A DNA stretch of 64,000 bases, from contig MSJH02000462.1 in NCBI GenBank assembly GCA_001931875.2, positions 1-64,000 of the forward strand. Direction: 5' to 3'. Positions 1-13,090 of this stretch are shown here, piece after piece. Every line of letters starts with the position of its first letter. Position 1 is the first letter of the stretch. The translations under genes were made by a program, and so were the position numbers. A model generated the notes under the pieces. The model had not been told where the DNA came from, ran no database searches, and saw only the letters and a list, made by a program, of their open reading frames with translations. This DNA is from Byssochlamys sp. IMV 00236 (Eukaryota; Ascomycota; Eurotiomycetes; Eurotiales; Thermoascaceae).

Positions 1-276
1 ATGAGATAATCATTATAATAACTCGAGTATAATCTTACAGTAGAGCATACATTTTACTTTACATTCCTTTATCACATCTGATAAGAATAACTTATAATAA
101 TAATAATAACTATAGTAGCTATTAGTATAACAATAATAACATAAGCATAAATAATGTCAGTGACGACAATAATATAAATAGCATAGATTCTCTACCCAAG
201 TAAACTCACACAAATTTAATTTAATAATATTGAGCTCTTCTCAATAAAGAATCTAATTCGCAAGTCATCGACTTAA

Positions 277-1413
277 CTGCTTTTTATAATAACAAAGCTG
301 AATACAACAGAGCCTTCGTTCGCTTATCTTGGCATTCATTTCAATCCACAGGATAAGATTGTCACTGACTTTTTTATTCGTAAGAACATAGCCTCTGCTA
401 TCTCTGCCATGCGTGCCACTCTTTTGCCCATCGGTGTTCGATCTTCAAGCTCCTCTCGCCTTATTGCCAGTCGTCTCTACACTACCTTTATCAGGCCCAA
501 GTTTGAGTACGGTCTGTGCATCTGTACCTTCCTGGTCAAGCAGCTGACTCTATTAGAAAAGACTCAAGACCAGTGTCTCCGTATGGCCTTTGGTGGTCAT
601 CGTACATCCTCCACCAGTGTCTTCAAACACTTGGTCAACCTACCTAGCATGACTGAACGTGCCACTATCTTGGTGTTCAAGTTCATCCTCCGAGTCCACT
701 TCCTCCCTGAAGATACCTTCCTTTCTCTCCTTCTGCGCTTTGTGCAAGATGCTCCTGCTCGTAGTCGTTTTCGTTGGCCAGCTTTAGTGGCGTCAAACCC
801 ACTATGGTCTAACCCAACGTTCAATGGTGGTCATGCTTCAACAGCTGATCGCGTTGGTTACTTTACCTGCTCTGCATATGTTCGTCTTGGTGTGGCAACA
901 TATCGCACTCAGAATCTCACAAAGCTTTATCAGAAAGCAAATCCTCCTGTCCTTCTCTCTGCTTGTCGTCCGTACCATTGTGTAGATCCAATCCTTACGT
1001 TACCAATGAACGTCTACGATCGTAGTCGTCTTCTGAGGTGGCGTATGAGTTGGCTACCAGGCCGTCCTATCGCTTGTCGCTGTGGTCACCCACACGCTTC
1101 CAGAGCACATTTGTTGAGCTGCCTTCGGATGGCGATACGTCTGAATGTTGCTCTCAACACTCGTCCTAATCCGCTGGACTACGTGTTGAACCAGCTACCT
1201 CGAAAGATTCCAGTTCGACACTCTCCTTCTCTCCTCTCTCGTTGGTCTGCTTGGTGGCCAGTTATTTGTGCCATCTTGTTTGAAATCGAACAAATATGTC
1301 AACCCGATGAAGAATTCTCAACAGCAGCATCTGATACCTCTGGGTCATCATTCTTAGACAAACTCAAGCCAGCTCCAACTGTGACTCTCTCCTCTCTTCT
1401 TCTCTCTTCTTAG
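277..1413 (+). mobile_element. Non-LTR retrotransposon relic (reverse transcriptase C-terminus)
   Basis: The frame that is open from 277 carries a YLGIHF motif near 340-360, the block that follows the reverse transcriptase palm in LINE ORF2 proteins. It continues as a thumb-like and C-terminal region ending at 1411-1413. It aligns by eye with the LINE at 51.4-55.9 kb: RPKFEYG versus RPQLEYG, FGGHRTSSTSV versus FGGRPFTSTKV, LVNLPSMTERATIL versus LANLPNMKDRISIL. A terminal Cys/His knuckle (CRCGHPHASRAHLLSC) is present. Upstream the reading breaks: an FYNNKAEYNRAF segment just before 320 lies in another frame, so an indel separates it from the YLGIHF frame. No endonuclease or YADD catalytic motif is present in the window. 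This is a 5'-truncated or window-cut copy of a different family from the second LINE. It is dead as seen here. Confidence 0.8.
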
Positions 1414-2586
1414 ACTCTCACTTTACTGTTTATAAAATACCACAAAAAAAATTCAAAAACAATTATTTCATATATTATTTATCTCTTTGTACACACATTT
1501 ATAGCTACTAACCTTTTGTCTCATAACTCTCAAATCCACTTTATCTGCTACTATAGCAGCTTTTGCTCCTTCTGGACATTTATCTTGGCCTTAGTGCCCT
1601 ACATACATCTCTCTTTCCCGGCTTAGGCCTCATTAACTTACCCAACATTTGCCAGTATCATCTGTGCCCATCAATTCACCTTTCTCTCACGCTCTGTCGC
1701 CCTTCACTCTTGCTCTCTCGGCCTCTGTCGCCCTCTCCACCTCTCGTCATACAAGCTCTCCATGTCGATCACCTCATTCAAGATCCGATTCATGCAGCTC
1801 TCCTCACCCTTTTTTTCAGCTTTATGCTATTTTTTATTCTTCTTTCATATTACTTTGTAATAATCACTCCAAGGCGAGATACTATGACCACAATGGTTAT
1901 GTTTTCATATTCTTTTAATAAATATAATGTTTTATCTGACATAATGATCGATGCAACTCTGTTGAGTGCTGATCTTTGTCTTGGTCATTTTTTTGATCAT
2001 GTGTTGTTATGAGCACTTTTATAAGGAATGGTGGCTTCCAACTATTATGAAGAGAAAGAGATTGGTTTGGTGATGTTTGTGATGTTGGGCACGTCATAAG
2101 TAGTAAGTATTCCATGCTGATTTGTGCTCATTTTTACAAAAAAAAGAGGACTAGAAACAAAGGGTTTCCCTCAAAATTGCACGTCCGTGTAAGAAGGGAG
2201 AAAGGACATAAACCTTGATTTAATCTCAATCTGAGATGGACTGTGTGAAGTCTGCCCAAAAAACAGCGACTACTACAGACAACAAATGTATGAATGATGC
2301 TCTGATTGAGATTTCGAAAATACTAAAGACATACTTTGCGCTCTTGTTGAACAGTGTCTTAACAAAATAAATAGTCTGTACACAAGTGAGTTTGTCATCA
2401 TGAAAGTAGTGATGATGGATGTTCTTTGGAGAGTTTCAAGTCATCTACCTTTAATTGTTCTACACTTTTAGTTGAATAAGAGGTTCTAATGTCAAGACAA
2501 TGATTACATAAAGTAAATCTTTGTCATATAATCTTTAAATAACGGTATTTTTATTGTTGGAAATCAAGCAATACAATCATATTAAC
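1414..2586. other. Gene-free interval; C/T-rich probable LINE 3' tail, then unassigned DNA
   Basis: The interval 1414 to about 1930 is strongly C/T-rich on the plus strand and has no convincing coding frame. By position it is the 3' untranslated tail of the LINE relic, ending in an A/T-rich stretch with AATAAA-like signals near 1917. From 2000 to 2586 nothing assignable is seen apart from a 44-codon ORF at 2236-2370 that could be chance. The terminal bases probably hold the 3' UTR of the minus-strand Hrd1 gene. Confidence 0.4.
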
Positions 2587-3187
2587 TTAGCTGTCGGAAA
2601 AAGCAAGATCTTCTTGCTCAGAACTTAAAGTTGTATTGTAAGTTCGGTCAGGCATTTTTTCTTTTCGTCTACTGCTTATATCTTCTTCATGGTCTTCATC
2701 ATCTGGTGTTTTGTAACTTTCATTACTAGTAGATGATGACGACGCTTCTTGCTTCTTGTCTGCTGAGTTACTTTTCTCATTGCTGGGCATATTGCCTACA
2801 TCAGGAATGATGCTTAGAGCTTGTGTAAGAACTTGCATTGAATTGAAAATTTGGTTTTGTACATCTCCCAAAAGCTTTAGTTGCGCTACTAAAGATTCTC
2901 TAGTGATGCATGACATAGTCTTCAGTTGCTCTTCTGTAAGTTCTGATGGTACAGTCCCAGCCAGACTGTCGGGATATGAAGGTAACCCTACCTGGGTTTG
3001 TGATGTAGATGGTGTTAAGGGAATCATTGCTGGTAAGGTTGTCGCTTGCGCTGAGGTAGGATTAAAAAGCATAGACTGTATGTTTTGTGTACTAAGCAGT
3101 GTTTGTCCCTGTTCATTTCTATTTTCACTTCCTATACCAGCGGGAGCGGTTAGATTTATTCTTGATGGATCATTCTGTGGATTTGGC

Positions 3188-3221
<34 letters not shown>

Positions 3222-4718
3222 GCTGGTCTTGCTGCTGTACGCCATTGTTTTCTTGAGAAAAGGTATTGCCTATTGGTAATAAGTAATAAATTTTTGTGTT
3301 CTGGTTAAGAAGCTTACTATTATCTGCAAGGACAGAGCGACGGCTAATGGAAATTATAAGTATTGTATTCATCTTTTATAATTCGTAAACTTACCATGTA
3401 GGGCATGTCTGTTGTCTTTCAAGCCAACTACGTAGACAATTAAAGTGGAATATGTGTCCACAAGGTAGTTTCTTTGCTTGATCATGATTTTGTTCGTTTC
3501 TATTAAGAGTAGCATCAGCATTGCCCTCATGAGGTGTTTCGTTATTGTCGGCTATATGCATCTCCTCTCTACAAATAATACATGTTCTATCGTTAGAGCG
3601 ACTAAAGTCTTCAGCAGTAGCATTTGGGTAAAGTTCGTTCATATTGCGTGTAGCACGTCGATAACGATAGAGATCTGTGCATTTTTGAATAAATGATTTG
3701 AATGTGACATAAACATCTCTGATGATATGAAGAGGAAGTTGATAGTTTAAGCAGATGTAAATAAAGAACAATGAATAAGTGATAAGTTTGAAGAAATCTA
3801 TTGCGAGTTATATAATTTGGTCGGCATGTTTAATAATATCCCTCTTCTTACCTGTAACCAAGTCGAGATAGAACACAAGCATTGATTTTCCTTCCCATGT
3901 CTGCTCACTTGTCATATCAATGATGTTTAGAATATATTTACCAGTTGTTGATATGATGACGAATATCAAGATGGTATACTATATTGGAGCATTAATTTTC
4001 CCACATTGGACTCTTTTTGCTCAATCTTTACCTCAAATCCAAACATAATCATCATACTTGGTCCTTTTGTCAGAGTGACATGAAGTGCATGATTAGCCAT
4101 TGCGATATCAATGATCAACAATAGTGCCAGTAGATTTAAAATTCGAATATGAAATGATGCTTGACGTATTGGTGATTGTTCCATCTATATTGATCACAAT
4201 TAGATTATGCGCATAGAAAGAGGAAACGAATGATCCTACAAATTCAACACGGTCTTGACATAGCCAATGGAATATCTTTAAGAATAATAAGAGTGTAAAA
4301 TAGACGATAAACTGTAAATCGAAATCTTCTCGAAAAATGGTCATTGCAAGACAGGTTTCTGTAACTGCATACCAAGATCGTTCATATAGATGCTAAGATG
4401 TTTTAATATGAGCAAGTTCAATTTGTGTAGTACTTACTTCGACTTCAATAGCTCGTAATGAACCAAAGAATATGGCTTGTAATGCTTTTGCAAGTAATAC
4501 TGTTATTATTAAGCCCATGTTGAGAAGTACCTAAAGGGGGAAATGTTAATGAATTAAAGTAGAAAATAATGGGTGTCATTTACCATCATACAAGCACTTG
4601 ATTTTGATAAATAGATACACACAGCATAAAAGTTTGAGTGTTGATACATGGCTGAGAGTATTACTCCTATTGTTAATAGAGATGACACGCAGCCATAAAC
4701 TGCTAATCTCATCCTCAT
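2587..4718 (-). CDS. HRD1: Hrd1/synoviolin-type ER membrane RING E3 ubiquitin ligase
   Basis: This is the ER-associated degradation ubiquitin ligase, a multi-spanning ER membrane protein with a cytosolic RING-H2 domain. About 580 residues are assembled from about seven exons. The ATG at 4716-4718 opens a run of hydrophobic segments. Conserved Hrd1 blocks follow: TIFREDFDLQFIVYF, FLKIFHWLCQDRVEF, a NHALHVTLTKG/FGFE block, and NYQLPLHIIRDVYVTFKSF. The RING reads CIICREEM...[23 protein letters not shown], the last Cys created by splicing out 3344-3394. The C-terminal tail is low complexity with a polyglutamine run near 3188-3223. An additional 48-base intron-like unit (3270-3317) has GT-AG ends and preserves frame, so it may be retained or spliced. 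The gene shares a promoter region with the Cch1 gene. Identification rests on visible motifs and is firm; exact exon ends upstream of 3.9 kb are inferred. Confidence 0.94.
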
Positions 4719-5183
4719 TTGCTTGAATTAATAAGAATTATAAAGAAGAGAGGGAAAGAAAAAAAAAGTAAAAAATAATGTCACATAAAAATAACGTTCA
4801 CTTTGATGATGCCACGTGTCAATTGATACTGTTGCTTATCACTGTTTTCATCTTTATGCTTCTCTCATCAGAGTCTTTCTCTCTTCTTCTTTTAAATGTA
4901 TTCAATATCATTATAAAACCAGAAGAAGGGAATAGGACAAAGATGAGGATTAATCTCAATGAATAAGTTCAACTATACATGACTACACACACATATATAT
5001 ATATCAAATGCTGAATGAGGTTTCATTTGTTATGTTGCCATCATTACTATTCGAAGCATAAAATTTACTGCATAAAATATAATCTAGATGCATGTGGATA
5101 GCTGTTACACCAAATTATACACTGTATTTAAGTCACTGCCTTTTTTCTTTTTTCTTTTTTGTGTTGTCCCGGCTGATGAACTA
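4719..5183. promoter_or_regulatory. Shared divergent promoter of HRD1 and CCH1, with CACGTG at 4813-4818
   Basis: About 465 bases separate the start codons of the divergently transcribed ubiquitin ligase and calcium channel genes. A palindromic CACGTG lies at 4813-4818 inside GCCACGTGTC, a core that bHLH factors bind and that resembles part of unfolded-protein-response elements. A hydrophobic ORF at 4778-4966 is judged to be chance. No clear TATA box was chosen. Confidence 0.4.
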
Positions 5184-8100
5184 ATGGTTGATTCCAATAA
5201 AGAAAATGACACACAAGAAACAGCTCAGCTAATGGAAGAAAATAATGATAAACAACAGATCGCCATTCCTCGAATCGTTTTAACAGAAGCTCCACCTATT
5301 GAACAAGAGAAAGCTCTTGAATCTGCCATAAGCAATGCCACTTCTCAATCACTATCACCTACTCAAAGCACACATAGAAAACCAATATCATCTACTAATG
5401 TATCAATGCCCCTTCCTTTAACTAAGGATTTGCTGAGACGAAAGAACAAGATAGAAAAATTATTAAATAGACAGGAAAAACAGAGCTACAAACCACCCAA
5501 TCCATTAGGCATATCTTATCCAGAGGAAACAGCCATAGATGAACGGATCGGATTAGATCCATCACCGTCATCTCGATCAGGAGGCCTAAGGCGTCGTCGT
5601 CTCTCCTCTTCTCACAATGAACTCAGATCAGGTACAGCAAGCAACACGTTGGTCAATCATCCGCCTGAATGGCAGCATGATGTACACCGATCTTTTAATA
5701 CCACAGCTACAGAATCAAGTAATTATAAATCAAAACATGCAGGAACAAGTGTCAGTGGAACATCACATAGACATAATAACGCATCTTCAAACAATGATAA
5801 ATTGTATAAGCATCATCGATATATAGATCAGCATCATAATGATAGATATTATAGACAGCTACAACAGGAGAGGCTAAACAAAAATAGCCAAAAAAGTAAA
5901 TATTATCTACTTGAGGTGTTATTTAATGCAGCCAAAAGAGTCGTCCACTCTCGGGTCTCTGAGACAAAAGGAATTTCCAGCATTGAGGACTTTAGCCTGT
6001 TTTCAGTGGCCCCAAGTAGTCCTTATAAAGATAGGCCTACAGAAAACCCACCCATGTACTCATCTTCACCAAACTTGAAGAAATCCGCCTCTCCAATAAT
6101 AACAAATTCAAACAGATCGACTCATAGATTATCTTGGTTATCAAACTCTACGTCTAATACCAATGCTGAGGATGATAATAACTCTATATGGCATGCATTT
6201 ACAAAAGAAGAATCATATATACCCCAGACAGAGACAATCCCACCTCCTCAAAATAGAACGTTCCCTGAAGAACATGTGCCAATCAATCCACTTCAGGGAT
6301 GCTCTTTATATTTATTTAATCCAACGAATTGGCTACGTGTTAAGATATGGCTATTTATTCGATCGAAGTAAATATAATAACCTACATTCAATGATTTGCT
6401 CACCTTGGCTTTTGTAGATATACCGAGTCCTTCTTACTTTGCTTACTGATCCTTCACTGGTTTCTGTTGGCCTGTGTACCGATAACATCAAACGAACAGA
6501 AATCAGTTTTTGGTAATCAGTGGGTACATTTTGCAATACTGTTCATACAAGTGATGTATAGGTAGGCTATCTTTTTTTCTCAAGGAATAATATTGATTCT
6601 ATATGGGATATTTAGTCTTGAAGCGATATGTAAGATGATAGCATATGGTCTATTATTACCACCTGTATGCTCTAAAAGTGATAAAAAACCATGTACATGG
6701 CTTAACACTTGGCTATATTCTCCAAAGAATATCGAAGAAGAGAAAATACCCTCCAATAAGTATTCTCCCTTTATATTTCACAAGGACAATAATAAGCTTG
6801 GAAGCAGTCATCGTGCCTATCTAAATAGCTTTGGAAACATTTTGGATATAATATCTATTCTATCCTATTGGGCTGATTTTATATTAATGGGCTATGGTTA
6901 CCCCAACATGTCACTTTTTAAAACATTGGGTGCATTGCGACCTATTCGTCTTTTATCCATTATACCAGGCACAGCCGTAAGTATATACATATACAAGTTT
7001 AGTTTATATCTAAAGTTCTTTTAGATGATTTTGGAATCATTGGAACTAAGCTGGGATGTACTGCTTGCAGTTTCCGGTCTTATCTTATTCTTCTTAATTC
7101 TGTTTGCTTTACTTGGACTGGTTTCCTTTCAAGGAGCGTTTTCCAGAAGATGCTACTATATAGGAAATGATGGATCTTGTAAGTATCAATTCATTTTGAA
7201 GAAATAGAGTATTCTTTTAATAACCCTAAATCATTAAGTGATGCAAATAGAACCAGTTCGATATTGTTCTGGATATAGGAACGGTACCTCTGTCATGGGC
7301 CCGTATAATATCCAGACTGGTACACATGATTACTATGGTCGTCATGGCTACATGTGTGTTTCGGGTCAAATGTGCGTGGAAGATCCCAATAACAATCCTC
7401 AGTATAACTTTGTAAACTACGACAACATCTTTTCTTCGTTACTGAGCGTTTATACGTTCGTATCGCTAGAATTATGGACTGACCTCATGTATCAAACACA
7501 AGACGCTGATTCATCTATTGCGGCATTGTATTACTGTTTGGGGGTATACATCATCTCATTTGTCATGTCATTTCTATTGTTTGGTAAGGGCATATTTTAA
7601 TTCTTTCCTATGCTTACACTAATACAAACTTATTAGCCGTTATTACTTCTGCTTTTGCACGGGTTCGTCAGTTTGGTTCTGGAAGTGCATTTACTTCAAA
7701 GGAAAAGGGGTATTTAATTTTACGAGACACGGAAGAAGCCAATACAAATGAGGACAATGATCCGATATGGATGTTTGATTACCATCGGGATGATTTCAGG
7801 AAGGGCTTGTCTACCTTGAAATTACGTTGGCTTCTTGTTCATCTAGTAAGAAGCCAAGCGTTTTATTATTTTGGAGGCTTTTTAGTGCTACTCGATTTAA
7901 TCTTTATGTGCCTTCGATCATATACTGCATCTGAATCACGAATCGAACTGATCAATAACGCAGAAACAGCATTCACCTTTATCTTTGCTATTGAAATCGT
8001 CATCCGTATGGTAGGCGCGACAAGCTGGATGAACTTTTGGTCTTCAAAAAGAAATGTTATCGATTTGTTTATTGCTATAACAACATGTGTTATCCAGTTG

Positions 8101-11100
8101 CCTATGATACAAGATTCTGCTGCATACAAGTATCTTACCATTTTCCAAATTTGTCGATGCTATCGTCTGTTTCTTTGTATTCCTCGAGTACAGAGACTTG
8201 TGGTAAGGCAAAGTTCTAGTCATAACTGTATATTGTATTAACAATATGTTAGCTTGCTGCTTTGGGAACAGGTGAAAATGTTTTTAATGTCATGGTATTC
8301 CTTATCTTGGCTACAGCATTATGTGCAACCATGTTTATGCAAATGTTTGGTGGAGACTTTAACGACCTGTTTTCATATACAGATGCTGAAAACAGATTTG
8401 ACACATTTTGGCAATCTTTCGTCTCCCTTATTATTGTATACACAAGCGAAACTTGGACAGTAACTATCGATGATTCCCTTCTTTATTTTATTCGTTTGCT
8501 CATTGTTCAATTTTAGGAAATTTTGTATAATGCTATGGCTAGTCAAGCGGGAAAAGGGTCAATCTATGCCGCGATTGCTCTTAGCATCTACTTTGCTTTT
8601 GGTAGATACATCATGTCTGGTTTATATATCGCTGTAGTTTTGGAAAATTTTGAATTAAGTGATGACTATATTCGGCGCTACCAAATCAAGGACTATATTC
8701 ATCGTCATCGGTTCAAAGACTTTGGCAAGACTGAAACCATCTTGATGAGGATATTTTATCCGCTTTATCATTTAGAAGACAAGAAAAACTTGCATATACC
8801 AAAACTACCAGCAAATTTGACTGCTTCCTTATCCAAAGCGGATATCACTGAGCTTTTGGCTGATATTCCTAGAACAAGACGAAACGCGATTATTAATGCG
8901 ACAGGTCCCTCAGTTCTAGAGAAGAAGTTTGTGTCTCTTTATACCAAAGTTCGTGCAAATATGCCACTTTTAAAAAAAGAGGAGAATGCTAAGCCTACGC
9001 CATCGTAAGTTTTACTTTTAGTTTGTAAAAAAAGGTGTATTCATTGTGGTTGTTAGGAGCACATTTGTGCTGGATAACGATGATACTCCCGACGATTATG
9101 ATATAGTAGCCTCTGAAGAAAATCGTGAGGCTATGAAAGAAAGGGCAACCATTGCTCATTCGCTACTTATGTTCTCTGATAGAAGTCGAATCAGATACTA
9201 TTGTAAAAAGCTGGTAGGATCTAGTGTAGATGGTCAGGCAGAGAAACGTAACCTGTTCAATTGGATCATCATGATATGTGTATTTGTTAGTATCATCATG
9301 GTTATCTTGGACGAACCGTCGACAAGGATGATAAGAAAAGACACAATAAGGCAGTCAACTTATAACACCATTGAAATTGCTCTGAGTATCATCTTTATTA
9401 TTGAATTGATCATACGTATAATTGCCGATGGATTGCTTTTGACGCCGAACGCTTATCTTCGCAACCACTGGAATCAGTTAGATATATGTGTTATATTATT
9501 GAACACCATTACTATCTTTATGGGAACAGAACAAGCGCCTCGTGGCCTTAGTACCTTGCGAAGCTTACGTATTCTTCGGCTCATCAGATACTTTAATGGT
9601 ATTCGAGATATCTTTGTTTCTCTTTTTTACTCCTTTCCACTAATGTTGGATGCCTTAATATTCACCTTGCTTGTGCTCATTCCTTTTGCTGTATACGGTG
9701 TCAACATCTTTGGTGGACTCATGTGGCTATGTAATGATGATTCTGTACTTTCCCGTGGTGAATGTATTGGAGAATTTACCAACAATATCGGAGACGATGA
9801 TCCCTCTCCCAGCATATTAATTCCTCGTGTATGGCAAAACCCACAGAACGGCTTTTATTCATACGATAACTTCCCTTCTGCACTGCAACATTTGTTTTCA
9901 CTTACCTCGACCGAAGGATGGGTTGATTCAATGTTTAGCGCTATGAGTACACCGATCGAGCCTGATATTCAGCCTAGCTTTGACTGGAATTCTGCCACTG
10001 TATACCATGGCTTATTTTACATAATCTTCATGATCATATCCCAAGGCACAATTCAACTCTTTGTTGGCGTAAGTTTATTTAATGAGGTAGTGAGATGTAT
10101 ATAACTGATGATCGTAGGTCATTATTGAAAAATTCAAAGAAAGAAGCGGAATCACAACCTTGACAACCGCACAGCGACAGTATTGCGATCTTCAGCGCAT
10201 GTTGGCAAACGTCAAGCCTACGATCAAGGTTTTTCCGCCACAGTCTAAAATACGACGTTTCTGCTATGACTTGGTTATAGAAAAAGATGGCATGTTTAAC
10301 AAGGTAATGATGTCCGTCATCATCCTAAATGCTTGTTTGCTTGCAAGCGAGTTCCAAAATGAGCCTGACTGGTTATCTTATGTCCAAGGCAAGTCAATCC
10401 ATTAGCAAAAAAAAGGAAATGACCGCTTATTCCAATTCTATAGAGTATTCATATCTGATATTTTCAATCATTTATGTGATTGAATGCGTTATAAAATTTC
10501 TAGGGCTTGGTCCAAAGAAGGTATGAAGAAGAATGATGTTATAGTTGGGTATTTACCCTTTCTTTTTTATATATAGTGGATGCGTAGTAAATGGTGCTGG
10601 TATGACTGCACGGTTGCATTTGGAGCGTTGCTTTCTATGTGTCTACGTTTTGCCTTACCAACGCTTTGGTCATTTCGAGTTGAACGGTATTGTCTACTGC
10701 TTGCGGCATTTCGTCTAGGGGAAGGCATTGATTTTCTAGAGACACTTTATCATACCCTTGCGTAAGTCAACTCATAGATCTAGAAAGTGCTGTGCATTTA
10801 CGTTTTCATTTTGTATACAGCAAATCTTTACTTTCCATTATTCAAGTTTCTGCCGTTTTTATGGTAGTTATGTGTCTGTTTGCCATGATATTTATGGAGT
10901 TCTTTGGCTTAACAAAGTATGGAACTTATGGATCAAGACATACAAACTTTAGGGACTATGGAAATGCATTGCTCTATCTTGTACGTTTTACAACCGGTGA
11001 AGCATGGGTAAGTAAAGGATGTATGTTTTGGAAAGAAACCAACGTATTAATTATTCAACATTAGAATGCTATTATTATAGATTATGCCGTACAGTATCCT

Positions 11101-12714
11101 AACTGCAATCACTCTTCCAATTATCTCGAAAATGATTGCGGATCTTCTTTTTGGGCCTATGTATTGTTTGATGCATTCTATATCATTTGTGCTCATATCT
11201 TTATGAATTTATTCACTGCCGTAAGATATCAAAGATAATATACTTTTTACCGTACTAAAGTAGATTATGCACACAGGTGATTATCAGTAACTTTGAGTAC
11301 ACTTACGAAACCAGGACTCGGTTTACAAAGGTCACTAAATCTGACCTTCGAACGTAAGCCCGTAGAGTATCCAAAAGGAAAATATCTAATGAACTTTTTC
11401 AAAGGTTTAAACAATCATGGGCTGACCTTGATCCACAAGGAACAGGCTATATACAAAAAGAGGATGTTCCAAAATTGCTTCACAAGCTAACGGGGTGCTT
11501 TCAGTTTCGAATATATGACGATGAAATGGGGATTGGTAATATAATCAAGCACTCAAAACTAAATCAATCCACGTCAGAAGGAACAGATGCTACATCATAT
11601 GATGAGAAGCACTTTGAACAGAAAAACACTGAGGTTGACGTGAATGAGCTTAACAAGTATTTGGATAAAATGAATACAGAAGAAACTCGACGTCGAAGAT
11701 TCGAGTATAATATATTAGTAAAGGTAGGTATTATTTATATTGTCTGAATTTGCGCTCATTTACTTGTATTTGCTTTTGTAGGAAATTTTAAGAGCAGAAA
11801 CTTCAAAGGGGATCTCCTTTGATAATGTGTTGACTATCCTATCCTATCGTTTAATTGATATTTCAACAGCTTTAACGTAAGATCTTAAAGTGTGTGTAAT
11901 AGAAGCTTATCTTTATTTTTACTATAGGCTTGATCCTCTTATATCACGTTTAGAAATGCTTGAACAGCTCACTCAAGAATATCATTTAGAAAAGGCTGCT
12001 GGTTTCTTTCTATCTCAAATACAAAAAAGAAGATTTACTCATGCACTATGGAAAAAGCGAACTGAGGATGAAGTTCAGAATCTAGGAGTGACATCAACAA
12101 GTCATTTTGACTTTGGCTCACCTAGAATAGGTCAAAATAACCAGTTTTTGGACACCCCTAAAGAAAAGAAGAAGCGATCACCACCAGGTAATAAGAATAT
12201 TTGAAAAAAGAGAGTGACATATTTATCAAGCTATCTCTAGTGCCTCGCATAGTCATCAATACTGTGCCTACTATTGAAACTACTAGTTCTTCACCTACCA
12301 CAGCTGCTGGAACAGTTAGCTTTCCTGTATCGCCCATGTCTGTATTTTCAACAGACGTTCATTATACTCCATCTGGATCTCCTGGAGGTGCACCTGATTC
12401 ACTAAGTGTTGCTATTGGCACAAACAGTTCACCATCATCGCCATACGCCGAATTTGACTTTAGTGGTGGTCGAAGCCCAAGATCTAGCGGCTTTTCCATG
12501 CATTCGCCTGTTCCTTCTGGCCTGAGCCCTACCTCTCTTCGACAAAACTGGCTGCTCATGGATGCAAATGCAGATATGCCAACAGAAATTTCGGATGGTT
12601 TAATGGATTCTATGAATCATAACATATGGGCTGGTAAGCGGCTTTTAAAGCATATTATAACAAAAAACTGAAAAATGATATATAGGAATGCTCAAAGAGG
12701 AAAGTACTCTGTAA
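5184..12714 (+). CDS. CCH1: Cch1-type voltage-gated Ca2+ channel, four-domain alpha subunit
   Basis: This is a plasma-membrane Ca2+ channel of the fungal Cch1 family (high-affinity Ca2+ uptake with Mid1), about 2,150 residues in about 20 exons. A polar N-terminal tail of about 390 residues precedes four ion-transport repeats. S4 segments are seen at LRPIRLLSIIPG (I), CRCYRLFLCIPRVQRLV (II), LRSLRILRLIRYF (III) and a weaker CLLLAAFRLGEG (IV). The pore loops read SLELW, TSETW, STEGW and TGEAW, so all four keep Glu. After repeat IV comes an EF-hand-like DLDPQGTGYIQKEDV, then a Ser/Pro-rich tail ending at the TAA 12712-12714. The ATG at 5184 is chosen because an upstream in-frame ATG at 5088 would add an unlikely hydrophobic leader to a cytosolic tail. 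One intron (10389-10443) has GC-AG ends. A second in-frame 36-base GT-AG unit near 5900 was kept as coding. Confidence 0.94.
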
Positions 12715-13090
12715 ATTGTTATACCCTAGACTAATAAGCCCATGTTTCTTTCTGTTATTTATTTTAAAATAAAGGACACTTTATATTATTTCCTTTATCA
12801 AAAATGACAGATATACACACTGACGCGGTGCAGGAAGAGCGTCAACAATGATTATTGAAATATTCAATGTGAAGGACTTCTTACTCGACCAAATGGACAA
12901 TCTTTGCTTCTTTCATGTCTTTATAATGACAAGCAAACCGAGAAAAGGGCGTTCCTATATATAAAAAAAAAGAGGTGGGGCTATCCTTGTACAAGAGACA
13001 TTTTCGCACGGGCACGTGATTGTGTGCTTATACGCACCTTGTAAGCCCTTTTTCTTCTTTCTTCTTTCTCTTTTATCCAAAAGAACAACA
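12715..13090. other. Intergenic, upstream region of the hydroxyacyl-CoA dehydrogenase gene
   Basis: No gene seen. The interval holds the 3' flank of the channel gene and the promoter of the next gene, with a CT-rich leader just before the ATG at 13091. Confidence 0.5.

Noticed and set aside
1563..2012. 149-codon hydrophobic ORF after the LINE relic
   Set aside because: Leu/Ser/Pro-rich translation of C/T-rich DNA, with another frame equally open; looks like untranslated tail.
4778..4966. Hydrophobic 62-codon ORF in the HRD1/CCH1 promoter
   Set aside because: Leu/Ile/Phe/Ser-rich from AT-rich DNA; no conserved features and it occupies a divergent promoter.
5088..5183. Extended start of Cch1 with a hydrophobic leader
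   Set aside because: A cytosolic N-terminus is expected for this family; the Phe-rich stretch comes from a T-run in the leader.
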